Shown one piece after another: positions 1 through 8,307 of a stretch of DNA of 42,451 nt. Positions within the stretch are counted from its first letter, which is position 1. Each line of letters starts with the position of its first letter. Source of the stretch: CAZHGD01 sp964531735 (lineage in GTDB: Bacteria > Armatimonadota > UBA10988); the NCBI GenBank assembly GCA_964531735.1, contig CAZHGD010000052.1, positions 1 to 42,451 on the forward strand, in the 5' to 3' direction. The notes under the pieces were generated by a model. The model made no database searches. It was not told where the DNA came from and saw only the letters and a list, made by a program, of their open reading frames with translations. A program made the position numbers and the translations under genes.

Positions 1-683
1 GGCCCTGGCGCCGGCGCGCGGCCGAGTGGACCGCGGCGGGCGCGCCGATCCAGCTCGGCGGCTGGCCGGTGGGCATCTTCGGCACGCTCCGCTGGCTGCT
101 GGGCGATGAGGAGTGCCTGCTCGCCTTCTACGACGACCCGGAACTCGTGCACGACATCTGCCGCCACGTCACCGACCTGCTGCTGACCGTGTTCGAACGG
201 GTCGCCGCCGAAGTGCGGATCGACGTCATCCACTGGTGGGAAGACCTCTGCGGCCGCCAGGGCCCGCTGATGTCGCCGGCCACCTGGAACGAGTTCATCG
301 CGCCGTGCTACCAGCGCGTGGCCGAGTTCGCCCGGCGCCACGACATTCCGGTCATCTCGGTCGACAGCGACGGCAACCCGCACGAGCTGGTCGCGCCGAT
401 GATGGCCGCCGGCGTGAACTACCTGTTCCCGCTCGAGGTGGCCGCCGGCTGTGACGCCGCCGACTTCCGCGCTCGCTACCCCGAGCTGGCCCTCATGGGC
501 GGCATCGACAAGCGCGCCCTGGCGGTGGACCAGGCGGCCATCGCCGCGGAGATCGAGCGGGTCATGCCGGCCGTGGCCAGCGGGCGCTACATCCCGGATC
601 TGGATCACTTGGTGCCCGACGACGTGTCGTGGGACAACTACCGGTTCTACTGCGAGGAGCTGCGCCGCCGCGTCGTCGGCTGA
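1..683 (+). CDS. UroD-like protein, C-terminal part (5' end outside window)
   Basis: The reading frame is open from the window edge (frame of base 3) to a TGA at 681-683, about 226 residues, so the N-terminus lies upstream. The segment reads as the second half of a uroporphyrinogen-decarboxylase-like TIM barrel: HWWEDLCG, then a loop DIPVISVDSDGN, then MGGIDKRAL, and a closing PDLDHLVPDDVSWDNY typical of the family C-terminus. The position where corrinoid-methyltransferase relatives carry a zinc site (H-x-C-G) reads SVDSDGN, so it is not an obvious zinc methyltransferase. True HemE function is unlikely because this lineage-type expansion is usually of unknown substrate; that is inference. A promoter for the next gene overlaps its stop codon. 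Confidence 0.8.
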   Translation, partial: PWRRRAAEWTAAGAPIQLGGWPVGIFGTLRWLLGDEECLLAFYDDPELVHDICRHVTDLLLTVFERVAAEVRIDVIHWWEDLCGRQGPLMSPATWNEFIAPCYQRVAEFARRHDIPVISVDSDGNPHELVAPMMAAGVNYLFPLEVAAGCDAADFRARYPELALMGGIDKRALAVDQAAIAAEIERVMPAVASGRYIPDLDHLVPDDVSWDNYRFYCEELRRRVVG

Positions 684-708
684 CCGGCGCGCGGTCGGGT
701 GCTATACT
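680..708 (+). promoter_or_regulatory. Promoter for the Uma2-type gene
   Basis: CTGACC (680-685), 17-base spacer, TATACT (703-708). The -35 overlaps the TGA of the upstream gene. Predicted start of transcription is about 715, giving a very short leader before the GTG at 728. Confidence 0.6.
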
Positions 709-727
709 GGCGCCAACGGAGCACGCG

Positions 728-1309
728 GTGAGCCTGGCCGGCCTGGTCGAGACCGTCACAGCAGACGAGTTCGCTCGGCTGCCGGAGCCGTCGCGGGCGG
801 AGCTGATCGCCGGGAAGGTGGTTGAGATGGCGCCAGCCGGTGCCGGGCACGGCAGCATCGCCATGCAGATTGCCCACGCGCTGTGTGCCTGGAACGACGA
901 CCATCAACTGGGCACTGTCGCGCCTGGGGACTGCGGCTTCATCCTCTCACGCGAGCCAGACACCGTGCGCGTGCCCGACGTGGCGTTCATCTCGTGGGCT
1001 CGTCTGCGCGGCCCGGTACCGGACGGCTTCTACCCCATGGCGCCCGATCTGGCCGTCGAAGTGGTCTCGCCCACTGACCGGCGCGGCGACGTGATGGCCA
1101 AGATCAGCGATTGGCTGAACGCCGGCACCCAACTCGTCTGGGTCGTCTGGCCGCGGTCCGACAGCCTGTGGGTGTGCCGCGCCGATGCCGACCCGCAGAT
1201 CCTCGGTCCGACCGACGAGTTGCGCGCCGCGGACCTGCTGCCCGGCTTCGCGCTGTCCGTGAGCCGCATTCTTGGCGCCGCTCGGTGCCAACCACCGCCG
1301 GAGAAGTGA
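728..1309 (+). CDS. Uma2 family (DUF820) PD-(D/E)XK-like nuclease
   Basis: A 193-residue protein of the Uma2/DUF820 family, putative restriction-like endonucleases of unknown biological role that are abundant in cyanobacteria, Chloroflexi and Armatimonadota-type genomes. Visible family features in order: an opening TADEFARLPEP segment, the ELIAGKVVEM strand, VPDVAFIS with the first acidic residue, then PDLAVEVVSPTD and a lysine-containing helix (AKISDWLNAGT), ending with VWVVWP. The frame runs open upstream to 629, but the GTG at 728 is preceded by GGAG (718-721) at six bases and sits just after a good promoter, so that start is preferred. The next gene follows after 7 bases, suggesting co-transcription. 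No partner methylase or toxin gene is adjacent. Confidence 0.8.
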   Translation: MSLAGLVETVTADEFARLPEPSRAELIAGKVVEMAPAGAGHGSIAMQIAHALCAWNDDHQLGTVAPGDCGFILSREPDTVRVPDVAFISWARLRGPVPDGFYPMAPDLAVEVVSPTDRRGDVMAKISDWLNAGTQLVWVVWPRSDSLWVCRADADPQILGPTDELRAADLLPGFALSVSRILGAARCQPPPEK

Positions 1310-1316
1310 GCTGAGC

Positions 1317-2507
1317 ATGATGGTCGCCGTCCCCCTGCTGCTGCTGGCCAACGCCTTGAGCGCCGCCCCCTACACCTTCGACCCGAACGTGCCCGAGGAG
1401 CTTCGCGCCCGCGATGGGTTGCCGAACGTGCTGGCCAAGCTGCAGGCCGGCGGCACCGTGCGGATTGCCTACTTCGGTGGCAGCATCACCGCCGCCGCCG
1501 GCTGGCGCCCGAAGACGCTGGCCTGGTTCCGCGAGCAGTACCCGGCCGCCAAGGTCGAGGAGATCAACGCCGCCATCTCGGGCACCGGCTCCGACTATGG
1601 CGCCTGTCGCGTGCGCGGCGACGTGCTCGCGCGCCAGCCCGACCTGGTCTTCCTCGAGTGCCGCGTCAACGGTGGTGGCGGTTACGAGCGCCAGTCGGTC
1701 GAAGGCATCGTGCGCCAGATCTGGACCGACCGCCCCCGGACCGACATCTGCTTCGTCTACACGCTCCACCAGGGCATGCTCAAAGACCTGCAGGCCGGCC
1801 GGGCGCCGTGGTTCACGCCGGTCATGGAGACCATCGCCAACACCTATGGCATTCCGACCATCGACCTCGGTCTCGAGATCGCGCGGCGCGAGAGCGAAGG
1901 CAGCCTGATCTTCAAGGCGCCGGCACCGGTGACCGGCAAGCTGGTCTTCACCGCCGACGGCGTGCATCCGGGCGACGCCGGGCACGGGCTCTACCGCGAT
2001 GTCATCGCCCGGTCCATCGGCGCCATGAAGACCGTCGGCCGGCCCGGCGACCACGTGTTGCCGGCGCCCCTGATGGCCACGTGCTGGCAGACCGCCGGCC
2101 TGCTGCCGGTGGAGCGCCTGACGCACAGCACCGGCTGGCAGCCGGTCGACCGCGCCACCGACAAGGTCTACCGCGACGACTTCGGCCGCACCGAGGCCAT
2201 GCTCCGCGGCGCCATGAAGTGCGACCGCACCGGCGAGACCTTCACCGTGCGCTGGAACGGCACCACGCTCGGGGTCAGCGACATCCCGTACGGCGAGCCG
2301 ATGGAGATTGAGGCGGTGGTCGACGGCGGCCAGCCGATCCAGGTCAAGCGGCCGCAGCAGGAGAAGATCCGCAAGTACGCGCGCTTCTGGTACCTGCCCG
2401 AGCTGCCCGCCGGACCGCACACGGCGGTGTTCACCGTGAAGCACCTGCCGGCGGGCAACCAGTTCTACTGTGGACAGGTGCTGGTGGTGGGCACACTGCT
2501 GCCCTGA
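1317..2507 (+). CDS. Secreted SGNH/GDSL-type hydrolase
   Basis: A 396-residue protein starting MMVAVPLLLLANALSA, a clear signal peptide, so it is exported. It carries SGNH-hydrolase blocks: block I FGGSIT (nucleophile Ser56), a block III-like ECRVNGGG, and block V DGVHP (Asp214, His217), which would give the Ser-Asp-His set. The family deacylates esters, often on carbohydrates; substrate is not predictable here. The C-terminal third (from about residue 240) looks like a beta-rich accessory domain (VRWNGTTLGVSD, VDGGQPIQVKRP, AGPHTAVFTVKH), as in esterases that carry a carbohydrate-binding-like domain. The start is ATG 1317 with GGAG about 13 bases upstream; the frame is open upstream to 1272 but that extension lacks signal-peptide character. 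Confidence 0.8.
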   Translation: MMVAVPLLLLANALSAAPYTFDPNVPEELRARDGLPNVLAKLQAGGTVRIAYFGGSITAAAGWRPKTLAWFREQYPAAKVEEINAAISGTGSDYGACRVRGDVLARQPDLVFLECRVNGGGGYERQSVEGIVRQIWTDRPRTDICFVYTLHQGMLKDLQAGRAPWFTPVMETIANTYGIPTIDLGLEIARRESEGSLIFKAPAPVTGKLVFTADGVHPGDAGHGLYRDVIARSIGAMKTVGRPGDHVLPAPLMATCWQTAGLLPVERLTHSTGWQPVDRATDKVYRDDFGRTEAMLRGAMKCDRTGETFTVRWNGTTLGVSDIPYGEPMEIEAVVDGGQPIQVKRPQQEKIRKYARFWYLPELPAGPHTAVFTVKHLPAGNQFYCGQVLVVGTLLP

Positions 2508-2513
2508 GCCAAC

Positions 2514-3152
2514 CTAAGGATGACCTTCGGTGAGCGTGTAGTCCGGCGGCGGCTCGAACAGGCGCCGGTCGACCAGTGTGCCGCGGCGCACCCCATCGTA
2601 CACGAGGGTGACCTCGGCTGAGCCGTCAGGCCGTCGGGTCTCGATCCGGACGGCCTGCTGGTCGCCGCGGCGCACCCAGACCAGACTGCTCCAGCCCGGC
2701 GGCAGCTTCTGGTACGGCGATTCGAACACCTGGCAACCGCGCTCAGCCGTCACGTCGTCACGACGGCGTCCGGCAGTCCGCATCTGGCGGGCCCACCACA
2801 CCGGGTCGTGGTGATGCAGCAACCGCTCGGCCGGTACCGAGCTGTAGTCGGCCGGTCGGCAACGCAACGCCGTCCGGCGCTGGGGGTTCAGTACGTAGAC
2901 CCATGGTGGCGTGACGATCTCGATGCTCGAGACCAGTGACCGGCCCGCCTGCTGAGCGATAGTCTCGGTCCGCGAGCGGTCGCCGTCACGCCAGTACCGG
3001 TAGGCGGCCACCGCCGTCGGCGCCAACCGCGTCGTCCGGGTGACCTCGGCGACGACCGTGTCCGGCCGAAGAGGACCGGGCCGGGCGTGCACAAGCCAGA
3101 CCAGCACCCCGCCGATCAGCAACGCCGTGACCGCCCTGCGACGCCGTGACAT
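2514..3152 (-). CDS. Predicted secreted/anchored protein, LolA-like fold possible
   Basis: A 212-residue protein. The start at 3152 is chosen because CCTCC on the plus strand (3159-3163, GGAGG on this strand) lies six bases upstream. The N-terminus MSRRRRAVTALLIGGVLVWLV is a positively charged start plus one hydrophobic segment (signal peptide or anchor). The rest reads as beta-strands: AAYRYWRDGDRSRTET, SSIEIVTPPWVYVLNP, then a late VRIETRRPDGSAEVTLVYDG and RRLFEPPPDY. This pattern resembles outer-membrane lipoprotein carrier (LolA/DUF4412-like) proteins, but similarity is weak and I only suggest it. It converges with the SGNH gene, six bases apart. Confidence 0.55.
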   Translation of the reverse strand: MSRRRRAVTALLIGGVLVWLVHARPGPLRPDTVVAEVTRTTRLAPTAVAAYRYWRDGDRSRTETIAQQAGRSLVSSIEIVTPPWVYVLNPQRRTALRCRPADYSSVPAERLLHHHDPVWWARQMRTAGRRRDDVTAERGCQVFESPYQKLPPGWSSLVWVRRGDQQAVRIETRRPDGSAEVTLVYDGVRRGTLVDRRLFEPPPDYTLTEGHP

Positions 3153-3198
3153 GCGACGCCTCCGTTCAACGCGTGCGGCGCTCACCCCACCGCCAGCG

Positions 3199-3227
3199 AG
3201 TCTAGCTCAACCGGCCACTGGTGGCCA
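3199..3227 (-). promoter_or_regulatory. Candidate promoter for the 3152 gene
   Basis: On the minus strand TGGCCA (3222-3227), 17 bases, TAGACT (3199-3204). The -10 matches the form seen at the tRNA and pilin promoters; the -35 is only 4/6. Confidence 0.4.
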
Positions 3228-3259
3228 CCTCACGCGCAACGTATGCGCAACAGGTGGGC

Positions 3260-4498
3260 TCAGACGAGCGGGTACGCGCCGTACTTGCGCACGGCGTCGT
3301 ACATCGCGCAGATGTTCTCCGGCGGCACGTTCGACTGCACGTTGTGGACCTGGCAGAAGATGAACCCGCCGCCCGGCGCCAAGGTGCGCAGCCGCTCGTG
3401 GACGTGCTCGGCAACGGCCTCGGGCGGTTCGCGCCAGAGCGTGTGCTGCGTGTCGCAGCCGCCGCCCCAGAACACGATGCGGTCGCCGAACTCGGCCTTC
3501 AGGCGCGCCGGGTCCATGTTGGCCGCCGAGGTCTGCACCGGGTTGAGGCAGTCCAGGCCGGCCTCGATCAGCGGCTCAATCAGGTGGTAGACCGAGCCGC
3601 AGCAGTGCAGGAAGCTCTTCATGCGCGAGTGCCGCCGCATCCACTGGCAGACGTGCGCGTAGGCCGGCTGAATGACCTGACGGAAGGTCTCCTCGCGGAA
3701 GTACTCGCCCTTCTGCGTGCCCATGTCGTCGGCCGCCACCATCCAGGCCTGCACGTACTCGCCGACCGCCTCCTCCACCAGCGCCAGTCGCGCCACGGTG
3801 GCCTCGGCCGCCAGCATGAGGCCGTCGCGGCAGTAGTTCGGCTCGGCCACCATCAGGCACATCCAGTCCTGCCACGGGATGCCGCCGAAGCCCGCCGAAA
3901 AGCCGCTGCCGTAGCCCGCCCCCAGGATCGCGTACGGCGTCTCGTCGTGGATGCACCGCGCCCGGTCGCGCAGCCACTCGAGGTCGTCATCGGCGATGGT
4001 GGTGCCGAACCGGAGCGAGGCGAGCGGCGGCATCGGCAGCTCACCGGAGGGCGACGGCGCCGGGCCCGGCACGCCGTCGAAGTAGAACCCGCCGCGCGGC
4101 ATCCGCGAACCGCGCCGGCCGGCCTCGTCGACCAGGTACCAGCCGTCTTCGGGATGCTCCTCGATCCGCAGGTCGGCGGGGAACTTCAGGGGCGAGCCGT
4201 CCCAGAAGGTCTTCGTCTGCCACTGGCCGACCGCCGCGCGCGTGCGCCAGGTGGACTGCCAGGGCTCCAGCGGCACGATGTCGAACGCGAAGCGCCGGCG
4301 CACCGGCTCTTCGATCTCGGCCAGCATCTGACCCACGTCATACACGTGCGGGGGTTCGCTGTCGAGACCGAGATGCTGCTTCAGCCGTCCGTAGGCCACG
4401 GCGGCGATGCCCGTGGAGCGCATGCCCGAGCAGTCGATGGGCACGCGGTCCGGCTCCTGGTGGTTGAGGGCCGCGATGACTCGTTCGCGCGAGGTCAT
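3260..4498 (-). CDS. UroD-family protein, zinc/corrinoid methyltransferase-like
   Basis: A 412-residue uroporphyrinogen-decarboxylase-superfamily protein (MTSRERVIAALNHQEPDRVPID is the classic opening). It carries FLHCCGS with His298 and Cys300, the H-x-C-G zinc ligand pair used by methylcobalamin:thiol methyltransferases (MtaA/CmuA type), and a later GGGCDTQHTL loop. It is therefore more likely a methyl transferase acting on a corrinoid protein or an O-demethylase component than a heme enzyme; no corrinoid protein gene is nearby, so the substrate is unknown. Its ATG overlaps the stop of the upstream histidine kinase gene (ATGA, 4495-4498), so translation is probably coupled. Confidence 0.8.
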   Translation of the reverse strand: MTSRERVIAALNHQEPDRVPIDCSGMRSTGIAAVAYGRLKQHLGLDSEPPHVYDVGQMLAEIEEPVRRRFAFDIVPLEPWQSTWRTRAAVGQWQTKTFWDGSPLKFPADLRIEEHPEDGWYLVDEAGRRGSRMPRGGFYFDGVPGPAPSPSGELPMPPLASLRFGTTIADDDLEWLRDRARCIHDETPYAILGAGYGSGFSAGFGGIPWQDWMCLMVAEPNYCRDGLMLAAEATVARLALVEEAVGEYVQAWMVAADDMGTQKGEYFREETFRQVIQPAYAHVCQWMRRHSRMKSFLHCCGSVYHLIEPLIEAGLDCLNPVQTSAANMDPARLKAEFGDRIVFWGGGCDTQHTLWREPPEAVAEHVHERLRTLAPGGGFIFCQVHNVQSNVPPENICAMYDAVRKYGAYPLV

Positions 4499-6333
4499 GG
4501 TGCTGTCTCTCCGGGCGTGTTGTGCGCCGCGGATGGTGCGTCTCCTGTCGCCACCGGCAAGCGGATCGTGATGGTGGTGCCGGCACCGGGCTGACTGGCG
4601 CAGTCGATGGTGCCCTGGCCGTGGCTGACCAGTCCGTAGACCGCCGAGAGGCCGAGGCCCGTGCCTTGGCCCGGCTCACGCGTCGTGTAGAACGGCTCGA
4701 ACACGCGGCGCCGAACCTCGTCGCTCATGCCGCAGCCGGTGTCGGTCACCTGCCAGACCACGTGTGCGCCGGTCTCGTCGACGGCGGTCTGCACGGTCAG
4801 CCGGCCTTCGTCGCCCATGGCTGCCGCTGCGTTGAGCGTCAGGCTGAGCAGGATCTCCTGGAGTTGCGGCGCGCCCATGGCCACCTCGGGCAGACCAGGG
4901 CCGAGCCGGTAGACGAGTTCGCGGTGCTTGCCCAGCAGGATGGCCAGCATCGCTCGGGCCTCCTGCAGCACCTGGTTCAGGTCGGCGGCGGCCCCGGCAC
5001 CGGCCTTGCCCCGGCTGAAGGTGAGCAGTTGCCGCACCAGGTCACCCGAGCGCTCGGCGGCCTGGCAGACCGCGTCGAGGTGACCGCGCACGCCGTCCGG
5101 CAGTTGCGCGTCCATCAGGGCCAGGTCGACATGGCCGAGGATGACCGACAACAGGTTGTTGAACTCGTGGGCCACGCCACCGGCGAGTTGGCCCAGCACC
5201 TGCAGCTTGCTGGCCTCGAGCGACCGCGCGGTCTGTTCGCGCAGGCGCTCCTCGGCGGCGATGCGCTCAGCCAGGCCGGCCACCAACGTGCAGTAGAGCG
5301 CCACCACGTTCTGACGGTCCGGATCGAACGGCTGGCCGGTCACCGCGTCGTCGTTGCACATCACGCCGACCACCTCGGTGCCCGCCCGCAGTTGCGTGAC
5401 GGCCACCCAGCCCTTGCCGAACACCCGCGTCTGGCCACCGGCCAACTCGGAGTGCGCCGACTCCTCCACGCGCCAGAGCGGCATCGCCTCCCACGGCTCC
5501 ATGACCGAGCGCCAGTAGCCGTTGAGCGGGTGGGTCAGCATCCGTTCGTCGGTGAGACGACCGTGCCGGTCGGTGCCCCAGGTGCCGCGGATGACCTGGC
5601 CGTCGCGGACGAAGATCGCGCAGCGGTCGAGGTGCAGCCGCTGCTGCGCCAACGTCACGGCCTGGCGCCAGAGATCATCGTGGCGGCTGCAGACCAGCAG
5701 CTCGTCGAGGGCCGCGACGAGGTCGTGTAGGGCGGCACAGTGCTCGCGGTAGCGCGCCTCACGACTGCCGGTCGCCGCCGAGGCCGCCTCCGCCGCCAGG
5801 CCGGCTGTCAAGACCCCGGCCAACTGCGTACACAGCAACTGGCAGCGGCTCGACACCGCCGCCAGCGCGCCGGGATCGAAGACCGGCAGCCGCTCGGCGG
5901 CATCGACCATGGTGTCGGGGTCCAGTCCGCGCAAGCCGGCCTCGGCGACCAACTCGCCCGCATCGGCGGGGTCGCCGGCACGCACGAACGGCCCGACCGT
6001 CAGGCAGGCCACCACCTGGTCGGCAACGACGATGGGCCACACCAGACGGTGGAGGCCCGCCACCCGCTGCTCGACCGGCTGACCGTCGGCCGGACCCGCC
6101 ACGTCGACCAGCCGCGGTACCATGCCGCCGGCGGCCGCGGCGCCGAACAGCGCGCCGCACACGGACTCGCCGACCACCGCCTGGACCTTGCCTTGCGAGT
6201 CTTCGAGCGCCAGCGCCACCGGCAGGCGCTCCGCCATCCGCTGCAGCCACGCCAGAGCCTGCGCTGGGAGCTGCGTGCCGGCAGCTTCGGCTGCGCCGCA
6301 GTGGTCGCCTGTCCAGCCCTGGTTGCCCGCCAT
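4495..6333 (-). CDS. Sensor histidine kinase (PocR-like sensor, GAF, HisKA, HATPase)
   Basis: A 612-residue soluble kinase without membrane segments. Residues about 25-180 (AWLQRMAERLPVALALED, then HRLVWPIVVADQVVACLTVG) resemble a PocR/sensory small-ligand domain, though without its usual cysteines. Residues about 205-360 read as a GAF domain, followed by a coiled linker. The kinase core is intact: H-box GGVAHEFNN with His389, N-box around Asn501, G1 DTGCGM (531-536), G2 GQGTGLGL (555-562). It would autophosphorylate and pass phosphate to a response regulator, but none is encoded in the window. It lies 36 bases after the small membrane protein and overlaps the UroD-like gene downstream by four bases, suggesting it senses something tied to that enzyme. 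Confidence 0.85.
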   Translation of the reverse strand: MAGNQGWTGDHCGAAEAAGTQLPAQALAWLQRMAERLPVALALEDSQGKVQAVVGESVCGALFGAAAAGGMVPRLVDVAGPADGQPVEQRVAGLHRLVWPIVVADQVVACLTVGPFVRAGDPADAGELVAEAGLRGLDPDTMVDAAERLPVFDPGALAAVSSRCQLLCTQLAGVLTAGLAAEAASAATGSREARYREHCAALHDLVAALDELLVCSRHDDLWRQAVTLAQQRLHLDRCAIFVRDGQVIRGTWGTDRHGRLTDERMLTHPLNGYWRSVMEPWEAMPLWRVEESAHSELAGGQTRVFGKGWVAVTQLRAGTEVVGVMCNDDAVTGQPFDPDRQNVVALYCTLVAGLAERIAAEERLREQTARSLEASKLQVLGQLAGGVAHEFNNLLSVILGHVDLALMDAQLPDGVRGHLDAVCQAAERSGDLVRQLLTFSRGKAGAGAAADLNQVLQEARAMLAILLGKHRELVYRLGPGLPEVAMGAPQLQEILLSLTLNAAAAMGDEGRLTVQTAVDETGAHVVWQVTDTGCGMSDEVRRRVFEPFYTTREPGQGTGLGLSAVYGLVSHGQGTIDCASQPGAGTTITIRLPVATGDAPSAAHNTPGETAP

Positions 6334-6369
6334 CGCTCACTCTCCGCGCACCTGGCGCGCGTCGCCGTG

Positions 6370-6783
6370 CTACTGCAGCAGCGGACGCAACACCAGCACT
6401 CGAACCACCGCCACCATCGCGTTGCCCACCACGGCCAGACCGAGCAGCGGCCAGGCCATCCGCCAGAAGCGGACCACCGTGACGCGGACCGTCGCGTCCA
6501 GGCGAACCCGTAGCGCCACCACCAGCCCGCCGGGCACCAGCACCGACGACACCAGATTGCCCCATAGCCAGACCACGCCGGAATCGGTTCGCCAAGCCAG
6601 GTGCGTCTCGAGCCAGACCAGGAGCAACAGCTCGATGGCGGCCACCAGCCAGAGGCTGCGCCGGTCAGCGGCCCAGGCGGTCAGGTGGGCGTTGGCCGCC
6701 CACAAGACGGTGAGCAACAGGGCCGCGAGCCACTCGGGCTGACCGGCCAGACCGGGGACGTGCCAGGGGGCCGGCGGGTTCAT
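6370..6783 (-). CDS. Small integral membrane protein, unknown
   Basis: A 137-residue protein with about four hydrophobic segments: LAALLLTVLWAANAHL, LWLVAAIELLLLVWL, VVWLWGNLVSSVLVPGGLVV and a final PLLGLAVVGNAMVAVVRVLV. No family recognised. Its ATG overlaps the glmM-like stop codon (ATGA at 6780-6783), so it is translationally coupled to that gene. No charged or catalytic motif stands out in the membrane segments. Confidence 0.65.
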   Translation of the reverse strand: MNPPAPWHVPGLAGQPEWLAALLLTVLWAANAHLTAWAADRRSLWLVAAIELLLLVWLETHLAWRTDSGVVWLWGNLVSSVLVPGGLVVALRVRLDATVRVTVVRFWRMAWPLLGLAVVGNAMVAVVRVLVLRPLLQ

Positions 6784-8144
6784 GGTTGTCGCAAACTTTC
6801 CGCCACCTCGTCGGCCAGGCGGGCGGCCGTCGCCTCGTCGCCGGCCTCGGCCATGATGCGCAGGATCGGCTCGGTGTTGGACGCTCGCAGATGGACCCAG
6901 CCGGACGGCAGGTCGACGCGGATGCCGTCGCGACAGTCGAGCTGCGCGCCGGGCGTGGCGCCGTAGCGCGCCTGAAGGCGCGACGCCAGCCGACCCACCT
7001 CCCTGAGCGGCGGTCGCGGGCAGCGGCGGCGCACCATGACGTACTGGCCGAGGCCCGCCAGCGCCTCGGTCACGGTCCGGCCGGTGACCGCCAGGTGCTC
7101 GAGGATGTGGGCCATGCCCACGAAGCTGTCGCGGGCATAGTGCACCGCCGGGTCGATCACGCCGCCGTTGCCCTCGCCACCGATCAGCGCGTGCCGCGCG
7201 TCCATCTCCAGAATGACGTTGATCTCGCCGATGGCCGCGCGGAACAACCGGCCGCCGGCCAACCGCGCGGCGTCCTCCGAGGCCCGACTGGTGCTCAGGT
7301 TGACCACCACGTCACCGCCGCCGGCCTTGCCCAACACATGGCGGATGGCCAGCGCCAGGGCGTACTCGCCGCCCAGGCAGAGACCGTGCTCGTCGACCAG
7401 GGCCAGCCGGTCGGCATCGGGGTCCTGGGCGAAACCGAGGTCACAGCCTTCGGCGGCCACTTGGCGCGACAGGTCGGTCAGGTTCTCGGGCAGCGGCTCG
7501 GGAGTGTGCGGGAAGCCACCACCGGGCTGCATGTTGAGCGCGACGAGCGTCAGACCGAGGCGCTCGGCCAGCCTCGGCGTCATTACCGCGCCCGCGCCGT
7601 TCACGGCGTCAATCGCCACCTTGAAGCCGCGGCGGCGCACCGCTTCGACGTCGATACCAGCGAGCACCGCGTCGAGGTGCCGGTCGACCGCGTCGGGCAC
7701 GGCGACCACCTGGCGGCCGGGCGCCGTGGTGCCGCGGGTCTCCTCTTGGTGGTAGATGTCGAGCAGCTCTTCGGCGTGCAACGGGCTCAGAAAGCGGCCG
7801 TCGGCGCCGACCAGCTTCAGCGCGTTCCACTCCTCGGGATTGTGGCTGGCGGTGACGATGATGCCGCCGTCACAGCCGAGGCGCGGCACGTTGTACTGCA
7901 CCGTCGGCGTCGGCACGATGCCGGCGTCGAGCACCTTGCAGCCGCTGGCCAGCAGGCCGGCCACCACCGCCTGGCAACCCATGTCGCCGGAGCGGCGCGT
8001 GTCGCGGCCCAGCAGCACCGTGCCGCCCCGGCAGTAGCTGCCGAAGGCTTGCGCGAAGCGGAGCAGCAGCAGCGGCGTCAGGGCCTCGCCCACAATGCCC
8101 CGCACGCCTGAGATGCTGATCTTGAGGGAAGGCACCGGCTGCAT
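6780..8144 (-). CDS. glmM: Phosphoglucosamine/phosphohexose mutase (GlmM-like)
   Basis: A 454-residue alpha-D-phosphohexomutase, the family that interconverts sugar 1- and 6-phosphates, in GlmM's case glucosamine phosphates for peptidoglycan. Four active-site loops are complete: TASHNPEEWNALK with phosphoserine Ser100, metal-binding DPDADR (Asp241, 243, 245), sugar loop GGEGNGGVI (322-330), and phosphate-binding RASNTEPILRI (420-430). Typical bacterial GlmM has GEQSGH in the sugar loop; GEGNGG is closer to the archaeal-type GlmM/PMM-PGM variants, so the exact sugar is uncertain. It heads a four-gene minus-strand cluster and is divergent from the pilin gene, with a 163-base gap holding promoters for both. 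Confidence 0.85.
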   Translation of the reverse strand: MQPVPSLKISISGVRGIVGEALTPLLLLRFAQAFGSYCRGGTVLLGRDTRRSGDMGCQAVVAGLLASGCKVLDAGIVPTPTVQYNVPRLGCDGGIIVTASHNPEEWNALKLVGADGRFLSPLHAEELLDIYHQEETRGTTAPGRQVVAVPDAVDRHLDAVLAGIDVEAVRRRGFKVAIDAVNGAGAVMTPRLAERLGLTLVALNMQPGGGFPHTPEPLPENLTDLSRQVAAEGCDLGFAQDPDADRLALVDEHGLCLGGEYALALAIRHVLGKAGGGDVVVNLSTSRASEDAARLAGGRLFRAAIGEINVILEMDARHALIGGEGNGGVIDPAVHYARDSFVGMAHILEHLAVTGRTVTEALAGLGQYVMVRRRCPRPPLREVGRLASRLQARYGATPGAQLDCRDGIRVDLPSGWVHLRASNTEPILRIMAEAGDEATAARLADEVAESLRQP

Positions 8145-8167
8145 GGTAACGACCTCGACCTGTGCCC

Positions 8168-8196
8168 ATCATAGCATGGTCGCTCCACTGTGGCAG
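8168..8196 (-). promoter_or_regulatory. Promoter for the glmM-led cluster
   Basis: On the minus strand CTGCCA (8191-8196), 17 bases, TATGAT (8168-8173). Transcription would begin near 8161, giving a leader of about 17 bases with GAGGT ahead of the ATG at 8144. Confidence 0.55.
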
Positions 8197-8231
8197 CCCG
8201 GCCGAGCCCAGCCTCCCGGCTCGGTCGGTCC

Positions 8232-8260
8232 TTGTCAAAGCCCTGGCGCCCCTGTAGACT
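8232..8260 (+). promoter_or_regulatory. Promoter for the pilin-like gene
   Basis: TTGTCA (8232-8237), 17-base spacer, TAGACT (8255-8260). Two near-consensus hexamers at ideal spacing, 48 bases before the ATG at 8308. Confidence 0.75.
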
Positions 8261-8307
8261 GCGCCGAACACGCGCCGGCCAGTGGGCCGCGGCAAGGAGC
8301 ACCAGAG

